Source: an uncultured Eubacteriales bacterium (GTDB lineage Bacteria > Bacillota > Clostridia > Christensenellales > Aristaeellaceae). Taken from it: 5,956 nt of DNA. Where the stretch lies: positions 1-5,956 of the forward strand of contig USCR01000145.1 of the NCBI GenBank assembly GCA_900553295.1. The letters are read 5' to 3'. Made by a program: the position numbers and the translations under genes. Within the stretch, counting starts at the first letter, position 1. Every line of letters starts with the position of its first letter. Of this stretch, positions 1 to 5,951 are shown piece by piece. Below the pieces are notes generated by a model. It was not told the DNA's origin. It saw nothing but the letters and a program-made list of their open reading frames with translations, and made no database searches.

Positions 1-185
1 CCAAGCCTGAACAGGTGGCCTGGCCGGAGGTGGAGCGGATGCTGCGGCGATTGCGGGAGTGTCTGGATGCGGGGGGCGACATCCGCGCCTGCATGCATGA
101 GCTGCTGCCTTCCTACCACGAGCCTCAACCCATCAGTGCCGAGGAGGCGACGGCCCAGGCAAGGCTGGAGACCAAAGCCGGCTGA
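1..185 (+). CDS. C-terminal end of a probable CapD/FlaA1-type nucleotide-sugar epimerase/dehydratase (partial)
   Basis: Only the last 60 codons are present. The gene is cut by the left window edge; the first complete codon is at position 3 and the TGA stop is 183-185. The reading frame (KPEQVAWPEVERMLRRLREC... to ...ETKAG) is open and acidic/basic amphipathic. The segment around LDAGGDIRACMHELLPSYHEP resembles the usual tail of membrane-anchored CapD/FlaA1/PglF polysaccharide-biosynthesis proteins. In these a helix reading roughly 'leeal..gd...ir.ll.elVPtyhp' closes the protein. Known members act on UDP-linked amino sugars at the cytoplasmic face of the membrane, in surface polysaccharide or glycan synthesis. 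None of the catalytic Rossmann domain is in the window, so the assignment rests on the tail alone and is tentative. The gene ends 37 bases before fbp on the same strand, close enough for co-transcription. A different frame that would extend fbp upstream overlaps this tail; the tail frame is preferred. Confidence 0.5.
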   Translation, partial: KPEQVAWPEVERMLRRLRECLDAGGDIRACMHELLPSYHEPQPISAEEATAQARLETKAG

Positions 186-203
186 GCATGATTTTGCTAC
201 CAA

Positions 204-215
204 AGAGGAGAGGGG
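204..215 (+). promoter_or_regulatory. Ribosome binding site of fbp
   Basis: A purine run GAGGAGAGGGG lies 7-12 bases before the ATG at 223. It supports that ATG over the several upstream in-frame starts, which would lie inside the preceding gene and have no comparable site. A second GGAG (217-220) is too close to the ATG to be useful. Confidence 0.7.
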
Positions 216-222
216 CGGAGCA

Positions 223-2124
223 ATGGGGGAGAAGGAATATACAGCGGAGCGGCTGAAATACCTGACGCTTTTGGCAGAGGGGTATCCTACGGTACAGGCG
301 CTGTGCACGGAAATCGTGAACCTGGAGGCACACCTGGCGCTGCCCAAGGGCACGGAACATTTCATGAGTGACATTCACGGGGAGTACGAGGCGTTTTGCC
401 ATATTTTGAATAACTGCTCCGGCGTCATCCGGGAAAAGGTCAATATGCTTTTCAGCGGAACCATGACGGGCCGGGAGATCTCCGGCCTGTGTACGCTGAT
501 TTACTATCCCCAGGAAAAGCTCAAGCGGTTGAAAAAACAAAAGCAGCTTACCCGGGAATGGTACCGCCGCACCCTGCAGGAGATGATTGCGCTCAGCAAA
601 CTGCTTTCCTCCAAATATACCCGGGAGCAGGTGCGCAAGGCTATGCCGGAGGCATATGCCTTTTTGCTGGACGAACTGCTTCACGCCCAGGCGGATGAGG
701 ATGATAACCAGGTGGCCTATCATAACCGCCTGCTGGAGTCCCTGATTGACGTGGGGGAATCCGACAGGTTTATTGTGGAGGTTTCCACGCTGATTAAGCA
801 TCTTGCAGTGGCCAGATTGCACGTGGTGGGGGATATATTCGACCGGGGAGCCCGGGCGGATAGCGTGCTGGAGCTGCTGGAAAAGCACCACGCGGTGGAC
901 ATTACCTGGGGCAACCATGACATACTGTGGATGGGCGCGGCATCCGGCTCGCCGGTATGCTGCTGCGCAGTGGTGCGCAACTGCTTGAGCTACCGAAACA
1001 TGGACATCCTGGAGCGGGGGTATGGCATTCCGCTGCGGCCCTTGACTCTTTTTGCGGAACAGCATTATCCCGGCCTTTCCCCGGAAGCGGCGGCACTGCA
1101 TGCCATTACCATCATGATGTTCAAGCTGGAGGGCCAGCTCATTGCCCGAAACCCCGACTTTGGCATGGAGGACCGCAGGCTGCTGCACCGTTTGGATGGA
1201 AAGCACGGCTGCTTCACCGATGGAGAAGGGACATGGCCCCTGCGGGAGCTGCCTCCCTTGCATCTGGAACAGAAGGACCCATATCAGCTTTCCGCGGAGG
1301 AGGAAACCGTGGCCGCAGGGCTGGTGGAGGCCTTCCGGCAATCCATGCGCTTGCGCAGGCAGGTGAACTTCCTCTACGACCGGGGCCGGTTGTACCGGAA
1401 GTACAACCATAACCTGCTGTTCCATGGCTGCGTCCCCATGACGGAGAGCGGAGCATTCCGTACCGTGGAAATCGAGGGGCGGAAATGCTCCGGGCGCGCG
1501 CTCATGGATGCCCTGGACGCCATTGCCCGCCGGGCCTATTTTGAGGGCGACGGCAAGGCACTGGACTACATGTGGTATTTGTGGTGTGCGGATTATTCCC
1601 CGCTTTGCGGGCGGAAGATCAAAACGTTCCAGCGCTACTTTACCGCTCAGGAAGAAGCGTGGCAGGAGCCCCGGGACCCGTACTACACCTTTGCCAACCA
1701 GGAGGATGCATGCACCCGCCTGCTGGAGGAATTCGGCCTGCGGGATGCCCAGTCACGGATTATCAATGGTCACACGCCCATTCGGGTCACGCACGGGGAA
1801 AGCCCCATCAAGGCAGGGGGAAAGTGCATCGTGATCGATGGAGGATTTTGCCGGGCGTATCAGAAAACCACCGGCATTGCGGGTTATACGCTCATCTCCA
1901 ATTCCCATGGCATGCGCATTGTTTCCCATCAGCCTTTTACGGATCTGGAGGATGCCCTGAACGAGGATCGGGACATTCATTCCCAGCCCTATGTGTTTGC
2001 CACCTGGGAGAAGCGCAAGATGGTCGCCGATACGGACCGCGGCCAGAAAATGCAGGAACGTATTGCCGACCTGCATGATTTGCTGGAGGCCGTGCGGCAG
2101 GGGCAGGTCAATCTGAGCCGGTGA
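223..2124 (+). CDS. fbp: Fructose-1,6-bisphosphatase, class III (Firmicutes type)
   Basis: Hydrolyses fructose 1,6-bisphosphate to fructose 6-phosphate and phosphate (EC 3.1.3.11), the committed step of gluconeogenesis, in the cytoplasm. The 633-residue protein is close to the usual class III length (about 640-670). It carries the full metallophosphatase (calcineurin-like) metal-site set: SDIHGE at residues 49-54 (D50, H52), GDIFDRG at 203-209, GNHD at 230-233, and NGHTP at 515-519, followed by a GKCIVIDGGF segment near 533-542. The C-terminal stretch (YQKTTGIAGYTL, then SNSHGMRIVSHQPF) is typical of this family and separates it from class I and II enzymes. The ATG at 223 has a good ribosome binding site. 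The open frame continues upstream to 67, but that part is Pro/Arg/Cys-rich, overlaps the previous gene and is not family-like. Characterised relatives such as B. subtilis Fbp are controlled allosterically by phosphoenolpyruvate and AMP; nothing here tests that. Oddity: a Cys triplet (246-248) just after the GNHD motif. The gene is probably co-transcribed with the small ORF that follows. Confidence 0.95.
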   Translation: MGEKEYTAERLKYLTLLAEGYPTVQALCTEIVNLEAHLALPKGTEHFMSDIHGEYEAFCHILNNCSGVIREKVNMLFSGTMTGREISGLCTLIYYPQEKLKRLKKQKQLTREWYRRTLQEMIALSKLLSSKYTREQVRKAMPEAYAFLLDELLHAQADEDDNQVAYHNRLLESLIDVGESDRFIVEVSTLIKHLAVARLHVVGDIFDRGARADSVLELLEKHHAVDITWGNHDILWMGAASGSPVCCCAVVRNCLSYRNMDILERGYGIPLRPLTLFAEQHYPGLSPEAAALHAITIMMFKLEGQLIARNPDFGMEDRRLLHRLDGKHGCFTDGEGTWPLRELPPLHLEQKDPYQLSAEEETVAAGLVEAFRQSMRLRRQVNFLYDRGRLYRKYNHNLLFHGCVPMTESGAFRTVEIEGRKCSGRALMDALDAIARRAYFEGDGKALDYMWYLWCADYSPLCGRKIKTFQRYFTAQEEAWQEPRDPYYTFANQEDACTRLLEEFGLRDAQSRIINGHTPIRVTHGESPIKAGGKCIVIDGGFCRAYQKTTGIAGYTLISNSHGMRIVSHQPFTDLEDALNEDRDIHSQPYVFATWEKRKMVADTDRGQKMQERIADLHDLLEAVRQGQVNLSR

Positions 2125-2160
2125 CGCACCACCGCTTTCGTTGCGGCATAACATGAAACC

Positions 2161-2181
2161 GGGGCGTGGGACTGCGCTCCC
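2161..2181 (+). other. Short intergenic hairpin with GGGAC loop, copy 1
   Basis: Between fbp and the small membrane ORF, GGGGCG (2161-2166) pairs with CGC-T-CCC (2175-2181). This gives six pairs with one bulged T and an 8-base loop TGGGACTG. There is no T-tract after it, so it is not an intrinsic terminator. It ends 2 bases before the ribosome binding site of the next ORF, so it could affect that gene's translation or RNA stability. A similar element lies at 5931-5951. Function unknown. Confidence 0.35.
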
Positions 2182-2183
2182 TG

Positions 2184-2190
2184 AAGGAGG
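2184..2190 (+). promoter_or_regulatory. Ribosome binding site of the 51-codon membrane ORF
   Basis: AAGGAGG, a near-perfect anti-16S match, ends 6 bases before the ATG at 2197. A nearer ATG at 2192 is only 1 base away and leads to a stop after nine codons, so 2197 is the functional start. Confidence 0.75.
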
Positions 2191-2196
2191 AATGTT

Positions 2197-2352
2197 ATGC
2201 GCGGCTTGGGCATTGCGCTGATTGTTATCGGCCTGTTGGGCTCCGTGCTGATTTTTCTATATCCTTGTTTGGGATGGTCGGGACTGGTTGGTGCTGTAGC
2301 GGCCATGCTTACGGGCATCGGCTTCCTGACATCCAAGGAGCTTAACGCATAA
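2197..2352 (+). CDS. Small two-helix membrane protein of unknown function (51 aa)
   Basis: I do not recognise this protein. It starts at ATG 2197 behind a consensus AAGGAGG and ends at TAA 2350-2352, directly before a strong terminator, as expected for the last gene of a transcription unit. The sequence begins MRGLGIALIVIGLLGSVLIF. It has two hydrophobic stretches, residues about 4-22 and 28-45, separated by a short turn (YPCLGWSG) with one Cys and one Trp, and a polar tail TSKELNA. Both helices are rich in small residues (Gly, Ala), which favours helix-helix packing. The Arg at position 2 and the Lys/Glu in the tail suggest a hairpin with both ends on the same side of the membrane, probably cytoplasmic. 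It follows fbp by 72 bases on the same strand with no evident promoter between, so it is probably co-transcribed. Whether it relates to sugar metabolism is unknown. The ribosome binding site, the hydrophobic pattern and the stop-terminator spacing together make it a likely real gene despite its length. Confidence 0.75.
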   Translation: MRGLGIALIVIGLLGSVLIFLYPCLGWSGLVGAVAAMLTGIGFLTSKELNA

Positions 2353-2356
2353 AAAA

Positions 2357-2405
2357 CGCGGCCTTCGTACCTGGCAAAAAAGCCAGGGGACGAAGGCCGT
2401 CTTTT
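2357..2405. terminator. Bidirectional intrinsic terminator between the fbp unit and ftsH
   Basis: A long stem: CGGCCTTCGT (2359-2368) pairs with ACGAAGGCCG (2390-2399). After a 1x2 internal loop, CCTGGC (2370-2375) pairs with GCCAGG (2382-2387), closing a six-A loop. Rightward transcription meets TCTTTT (2400-2405) after the stem. Leftward transcription from ftsH meets the complement of AAAAAA (2351-2356), a six-U tail 2 bases after the stem. It lies in the 60-base gap between the stop codons of two convergent genes, so it can serve both. Confidence 0.9.
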
Positions 2406-2412
2406 GATTGAA

Positions 2413-4245
2413 TCAGGAAGCTTTGTTCAGGATGCTCATGAATTCTTCGCCGGTGATGGTTTCTTTTTCCAGCAGGTAGCCAGCCAGCTCATGGAGCTTC
2501 TCCTCATTTGCCTTGAGAATCTCCATGGCCTTTTGGTGCGCGGTGCGGATCACCTCCACCACCTCGCTGTCAATCCGCGCGGCGGTGTCCCCGGAACACA
2601 CCAGGGTGCTGTCCCCGGTAAGGTACTGATTAGTCGCGATTTCCAGGGCGGTCATGTCGAAATTCTCGCTCATGCCGTAACGGGTAATCATGGTGCGGGC
2701 AATCTTGGTGGCCTGCTCAATGTCGTTGCTGGCGCCGGTGGTAACCTTGTTGAAGATGAGCTCCTCAGCGGCACGCCCGGCGGTCAGGGTGGTGATCTTA
2801 TTGAGCAACTCCTCCTTGGTCATCAGGAAATGCTCGTCCTCATCCACCTGCATGGTATAGCCCAGCGCGCCGGAGGTGCGGGGAATGATGGTAATTTTCC
2901 GCACCGGAGCGGAGGCCTTCTGGCGGGCAGCCACCAGGGCATGGCCAATCTCGTGATAGGAAACAATTTTCTTTTCCTCCGGGCTGATGACCGCGCCCTT
3001 GCGTTGATAGCCCGCCAGCACGGTTTCGATGGCCTCCTCCAGGTCGCGCTGCTCCACCTGCTGCCGGTTGTCCTTCACAGCCAGCAGCGCGGCCTCGTTG
3101 ACAATGTTGGCCAGCTCCGCGCCGGAGGTGCCGCTGGTGGACAGAGCGATGCTGCGCCAATCCACCTGGGAAGAGATTTTTACATTCCGGGCGTGAACCT
3201 TCAGGATGGCCTCGCGTCCCTGGAGGTCAGGCAATTCCACCGGTACCCGCCGGTCAAAGCGGCCAGGGCGCAGCAGCGCCTTGTCCAGGCTCTCGGGGCG
3301 GTTGGTGGCGGCCAGGATTACCACGCCTTTGCCACCGTCAAAACCGTCCATCTCTGTCAACAGCTGGTTCAGGGTTTGCTCGCGCTCATCGTTACCGCCC
3401 ATGGGACCGTTGTCGCGCTTCTTGCCGATGGCGTCAATTTCGTCGATGAACACAATGCAGGGCGCCTTTTCCTGTGCTTGCTTGAACAGGTCACGGACCC
3501 GCGCCGCACCCATGCCCACAAACATCTCCACAAATTCGGAACCGGAAATGGAGAAGAAAGGCACATGGGCTTCCCCGGCCACAGCCTTGGCCAGCAGGGT
3601 TTTTCCCGTACCTGGAGGGCCGACCAGCAAAACACCCTTGGGCAGCTTGGCGCCGATGGAGGTATACTTTGAGGGATTGTGCAGGAAATCGACGATCTCC
3701 GCCAGGGCCGCCTTGGCTTCATCCTCTCCGGCAACATCGGAAAAGGAGATACCGGTTTGAGCCGCCACGTATACTTTGGCGTTGCTCTTGCCAAAGGACA
3801 TGGCGCCCGGACCGCCGCCCATGCGCTTGGTGAGCTGCCGCATCAGCAGCTGGCCGATGGCAATAAACAGCACCATGGGCAGAATCCAGCCCAGCAGGAA
3901 CTCCAGCAGCGGCGAATTCTGCTGGGGAATCACCTTGCCAAAGTCAACGCCCGCATCGCGCATGTTTTGCACCAGGTTCGGGTCGTCGATTTTACCGGTG
4001 GTGAATATGCCGCGGGCGCCGTCCACCGTCGCCACGAAGGTGATGGCATCGTCGTCGATTTGCGCTTCCTCAATGATTTTGGCGTCCAACATGTCCAGAA
4101 AATCACTGTAGGATACCTCGCGAATGGAGGCCTTGTAGATGGAAGGCATCAGCAAGGCATTGATGAGAAAGACCACAAGGATGGCAATTACGTAGTAGAA
4201 AATCAGTGGTTTTTTAGGGGGCTTCACTTCGTTGTTGGGGTTCAA
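2413..4245 (-). CDS. ftsH: ATP-dependent zinc metalloprotease FtsH
   Basis: Membrane-anchored AAA+ protease that unfolds and degrades misfolded membrane proteins and selected soluble regulators; it works as a hexamer facing the cytoplasm. Domains of the 610-residue protein: TM1 about 13-33; extracytoplasmic FtsH_ext region about 34-112; TM2 about 114-135; AAA+ domain with Walker A GPPGTGKT (209-216), pore segment MFVGMG (241-246), Walker B IVFIDEID (264-271), and second region of homology with arginines R326 and R329 in [10 protein letters not shown]41 peptidase domain with zinc site HEIGH (431-435) and third ligand D508 in [10 protein letters not shown]. All catalytic residues are present. 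The HExxH reads HEIGH rather than the common HEAGH, and the linker reads [12 protein letters not shown] where many FtsH have TPGFSGADLAN. This suggests a clostridial FtsH subfamily or paralog. The start is TTG (4243-4245), supported by AAGGAGGAGG 6 bases upstream; the next in-frame Met is inside TM1. The C-terminus is short, without the long polar tail some FtsH have. It is transcribed divergently from galT. Confidence 0.97.
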   Translation of the reverse strand: MNPNNEVKPPKKPLIFYYVIAILVVFLINALLMPSIYKASIREVSYSDFLDMLDAKIIEEAQIDDDAITFVATVDGARGIFTTGKIDDPNLVQNMRDAGVDFGKVIPQQNSPLLEFLLGWILPMVLFIAIGQLLMRQLTKRMGGGPGAMSFGKSNAKVYVAAQTGISFSDVAGEDEAKAALAEIVDFLHNPSKYTSIGAKLPKGVLLVGPPGTGKTLLAKAVAGEAHVPFFSISGSEFVEMFVGMGAARVRDLFKQAQEKAPCIVFIDEIDAIGKKRDNGPMGGNDEREQTLNQLLTEMDGFDGGKGVVILAATNRPESLDKALLRPGRFDRRVPVELPDLQGREAILKVHARNVKISSQVDWRSIALSTSGTSGAELANIVNEAALLAVKDNRQQVEQRDLEEAIETVLAGYQRKGAVISPEEKKIVSYHEIGHALVAARQKASAPVRKITIIPRTSGALGYTMQVDEDEHFLMTKEELLNKITTLTAGRAAEELIFNKVTTGASNDIEQATKIARTMITRYGMSENFDMTALEIATNQYLTGDSTLVCSGDTAARIDSEVVEVIRTAHQKAMEILKANEEKLHELAGYLLEKETITGEEFMSILNKAS

Positions 4246-4251
4246 GACTAA

Positions 4252-4261
4252 CCTCCTCCTT
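4252..4261 (-). promoter_or_regulatory. Ribosome binding site deciding the TTG start of ftsH
   Basis: On the minus strand this reads AAGGAGGAGG, followed by six bases (TTAGTC) and TTG. The strength and spacing decide the unusual start codon: there is no ATG or GTG nearby in frame that keeps the first membrane helix intact. Confidence 0.85.
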
Positions 4262-4297
4262 CCGTGTGGAGAAAATGCTTTGAATGCGGATGATTCA

Positions 4298-4326
4298 TTG
4301 ACACATTTTCATGGAAACATTATAAT
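4298..4326 (+). promoter_or_regulatory. Consensus housekeeping-sigma promoter for galT
   Basis: TTGACA (4298-4303) and TATAAT (4321-4326) are both perfect matches to the sigma-70/SigA consensus, with the optimal 17-base spacer. Transcription should begin near 4333, giving a leader of about 57 bases before the galT ATG. The promoter is strong enough to suggest either high basal expression or repression by an operator; overlapping inverted repeats are described separately. Confidence 0.88.
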
Positions 4327-4368
4327 AGAAAAACGGAAGAATTGTAACGACACTTCTTGAAATGTGTC
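4300..4368. repeat. 9-base inverted repeat GACACATTT / AAATGTGTC flanking the divergent promoters
   Basis: GACACATTT (4300-4308) overlaps the galT -35 element. Its perfect inverse AAATGTGTC (4360-4368) lies in the galT leader. The arms are 51 bases apart and centred near 4334, next to the predicted galT start. They could be paired regulator half-sites or sites joined by DNA looping. No known operator consensus is recognised and chance is not excluded. Confidence 0.35.
4319..4347 (-). promoter_or_regulatory. Possible leftward promoter for ftsH
   Basis: The -10 block ATTATAAT is symmetric enough to read TATAAT on the minus strand too (4324 down to 4319). At 17 bases upstream on that strand lies TTACAA (4347 down to 4342), a weak 3/6 match to TTGACA. 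The predicted start near 4312 gives a leader of about 67 bases. It is the only recognisable leftward candidate in the 144-base gap, but the -35 is poor. Confidence 0.4.
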
Positions 4369-4369
4369 G
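4348..4369 (+). promoter_or_regulatory. Inverted repeat / small hairpin in the galT leader
   Basis: CGACAC (4348-4353) is exactly complementary to GTGTCG (4364-4369) across a 10-base spacer TTCTTGAAAT. It sits about 15-37 bases after the predicted transcription start and 20 bases before the ATG. As DNA it could be an operator placed to block the promoter; as RNA it would be a weak 6-bp hairpin. No T-tract follows, so it is not a terminator. The right arm is shared with the longer-range 9-base inverted repeat. Confidence 0.4.
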
Positions 4370-4376
4370 CAAAGAA

Positions 4377-4383
4377 AAGGGGA
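4377..4383 (+). promoter_or_regulatory. Ribosome binding site of galT
   Basis: AAGGGGA, 6 bases before the ATG at 4390. It selects this start over the in-frame TTG at 4357, which lies inside the leader inverted repeat and has no purine-rich site at the proper distance. Confidence 0.65.
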
Positions 4384-4389
4384 AAATAC

Positions 4390-5925
4390 ATGGAATGGTC
4401 TGAAAAAGTCACCGCGGCGCTGGAAGGACTGCTGTCCTTTGCGCAGGCAAAGGGATTGGTGGACCCGCTGGACCGGGCGTTTTGCCGGAATTTGCTGCTG
4501 GATGTCATGGGGATGGACGCGCCTGCGGATGTGATCCCCTCTGAAACGCAAATCCCTGAAACTGCCACTTCGCTGCTGCGCTGTCTATGCGACGCTGCCG
4601 TGGAAAAAGGCTTGATTGAGGATATGCAGACCACCCGCGACCTTTTTTCCGCACGGCTTATGGGATGCGTCACGCCTGCGCCCGCACAGGTACGGCAGAA
4701 CTTCGCCCAGCACATGGCGGCAGGTGATCCCCAAGGAGCCACAGCGGCATTTTACGAAATGTGCCGGGCTTGCGACTACATCAAGGTGGATTCCATCGCG
4801 CAGAATATCCGTTACTTCGCCGACAGCCCTTGCGGCGAATTGGAGATTACCATCAACCTTAGCAAGCCGGAAAAGGACCCCAAGGAAATTGCCAAGCTGA
4901 AAAATGCTCCCAGCGTAGGCTATCCCAAATGTATGCTTTGCGTGGAGAACCCTGGCTATGCAGGCCGCAACAATTTTCCCGCACGGCAGAACCACCGCAT
5001 CGTGCCGGTCACCCTGGCGGGCGATCCCTGGTTTTTCCAGTATTCGCCTTACCTGTATTACCCGGAGCATTGCATCATTTTCAACAGTAAGCACGTGCCA
5101 ATGAAGATTTCCCGGGGCACCTTTGAACGGCTGTTCAGCTTTGTGGAACAGTTCCCGCACTACTTCCTGGGGTCCAATGCGGATCTGCCCATTGTGGGCG
5201 GTTCCATCCTGAACCATGACCATTTCCAGGGCGGCCATTATACTTTCCCCATGGATAAGGCGCCCATTCGTTGCGCGCTGAAATGCCCTGACCCTCAGGT
5301 GGAAGCGGGCATCCTGGATTGGCCCATGTCCGCGCTGGCACTGACGGGCACGGAACCGGCACGCCTCATTGAGCTGGCGGACAAGCTGCTGTGCGCCTGG
5401 CGGAATTACAGCGACCCTGCCTGCGAAGTATACGCGGAAACGGAGGGGCAGCCGCACAACACCGTAACGCCCATTCTGCGCCGGGTGGATGGGAAATACC
5501 GCCTGCTGCTGGTGCTGCGGAACAACCGTACCAGCGCGGAACATCCCTTGGGTATTTTCCATCCCCACGCGCCGCTTCATCACATCAAGAAGGAGAACAT
5601 CGGCCTCATTGAGGTGATGGGATTGTTCATCCTTCCCGGGCGGCTAAAGACGGAGCTGAAGCTCCTGGAGGCCTATCTGACGGGCAGCAAGCCCATGGTG
5701 CGCCCGGAGGAAGGCGACCCCAGCTACAAGCATTGGGATTGGCTGGAGGACATCGTGGCCCGGCGTGGCTTGTGCACGGATGAGGCGCAGGCGGAGCAGG
5801 TGCTGCGGGAAGAAGTAGCCGCTGTTTGCGCGCAGGTGCTGGCGGATGCAGGCGTGTATAAACAGGACGAAGCCGGCCTAGCCGGTATGAAGCGTTTCCT
5901 GGCGACGCTGGGATATCAGGCATAA
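4390..5925 (+). CDS. galT: UDP-glucose--hexose-1-phosphate uridylyltransferase, class II (GalT)
   Basis: Transfers UMP from UDP-glucose to galactose 1-phosphate, giving UDP-galactose and glucose 1-phosphate (EC 2.7.7.12), the central step of the Leloir pathway in the cytoplasm. The 511-residue length fits the class II family of Firmicutes (about 490-510), much longer than the roughly 350-residue class I enzymes. Diagnostic segments: the Cys pair in YPKCMLCVENPGYAGR (178-193); KHVPMKISRGTF in the middle; the active-site LNHDHFQGG (274-282), where class II has His-Phe-Gln in place of the His-Pro-His of class I; and the C-terminal FHPHAPLHHIKKENIGLIEV region (390-409), then MGLFILPGRL. The N-terminal ~100 residues are helical and typical of class II. 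The ATG at 4390 has a suitable ribosome binding site; the frame stays open upstream to a TTG at 4357, judged not used. No galK or galE is in the window, so the gene may act alone here with its own strong promoter. The protein is complete with no frameshift. Confidence 0.95.
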   Translation: MEWSEKVTAALEGLLSFAQAKGLVDPLDRAFCRNLLLDVMGMDAPADVIPSETQIPETATSLLRCLCDAAVEKGLIEDMQTTRDLFSARLMGCVTPAPAQVRQNFAQHMAAGDPQGATAAFYEMCRACDYIKVDSIAQNIRYFADSPCGELEITINLSKPEKDPKEIAKLKNAPSVGYPKCMLCVENPGYAGRNNFPARQNHRIVPVTLAGDPWFFQYSPYLYYPEHCIIFNSKHVPMKISRGTFERLFSFVEQFPHYFLGSNADLPIVGGSILNHDHFQGGHYTFPMDKAPIRCALKCPDPQVEAGILDWPMSALALTGTEPARLIELADKLLCAWRNYSDPACEVYAETEGQPHNTVTPILRRVDGKYRLLLVLRNNRTSAEHPLGIFHPHAPLHHIKKENIGLIEVMGLFILPGRLKTELKLLEAYLTGSKPMVRPEEGDPSYKHWDWLEDIVARRGLCTDEAQAEQVLREEVAAVCAQVLADAGVYKQDEAGLAGMKRFLATLGYQA

Positions 5926-5930
5926 GAAAA

Positions 5931-5951
5931 GGGAAGCGGGACGCAGCTCCC
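5931..5951. other. Short intergenic hairpin with GGGAC loop, copy 2 (window edge)
   Basis: Five bases after the galT stop, GGGA-A-GC (5931-5937) pairs with GCTCCC (5946-5951). This gives six pairs with one bulged A and an 8-base loop GGGACGCA. It is 15/21 identical, without gaps, to the hairpin at 2161-2181. On the plus strand it is followed by CAAAA, not a T-tract. On the minus strand it is followed by TTTTC, so it could be a weak terminator for a leftward gene beyond the window. The right flank is not visible. Confidence 0.3.

Noticed and set aside
67..222. Upstream in-frame extension of fbp to an ATG at 67
   Set aside because: The extra 52 residues are Pro/Arg/Cys-rich and unlike the family, overlap the C-terminal codons of the previous gene in another frame, and lack a ribosome binding site. 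The ATG at 223 has one and matches the normal N-terminus.
133..1425. 430-codon open frame on the minus strand opposite fbp
   Set aside because: It runs antisense to clearly conserved fbp codons. Its translation is rich in His, Gln, Pro and Val with no recognisable domain, as expected from the mirrored codon bias of a GC-rich gene.
2132..2146. CCGC-N7-GCGG hairpin just after the fbp stop
   Set aside because: Only four base pairs and no T-tract; too weak to call a terminator.
2192..2221. ATG at 2192 as a start after the AAGGAGG
   Set aside because: It is only one base from the ribosome binding site and its frame ends after nine codons.
2941..2955. Idea that HEIGH marks an inactive FtsH protease
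   Set aside because: Both zinc histidines, the catalytic Glu and the distal Asp ligand are present. Only the non-catalytic third position differs.
2404..3672. 422-codon open frame on the plus strand opposite ftsH
   Set aside because: It is antisense to the conserved AAA+ and protease domains of ftsH, with low-complexity His/Gly/Leu/Gln composition, no domain, and a start inside the shared terminator region.
4357..4389. TTG start that would add 11 residues to GalT
   Set aside because: It lies inside the leader dyad with no spaced ribosome binding site. The ATG at 4390 has AAGGGGA at good spacing.
4585..5583. 332-codon open frame on the minus strand opposite galT
   Set aside because: It is a shadow of galT codons, with no ribosome binding site or family resemblance found.
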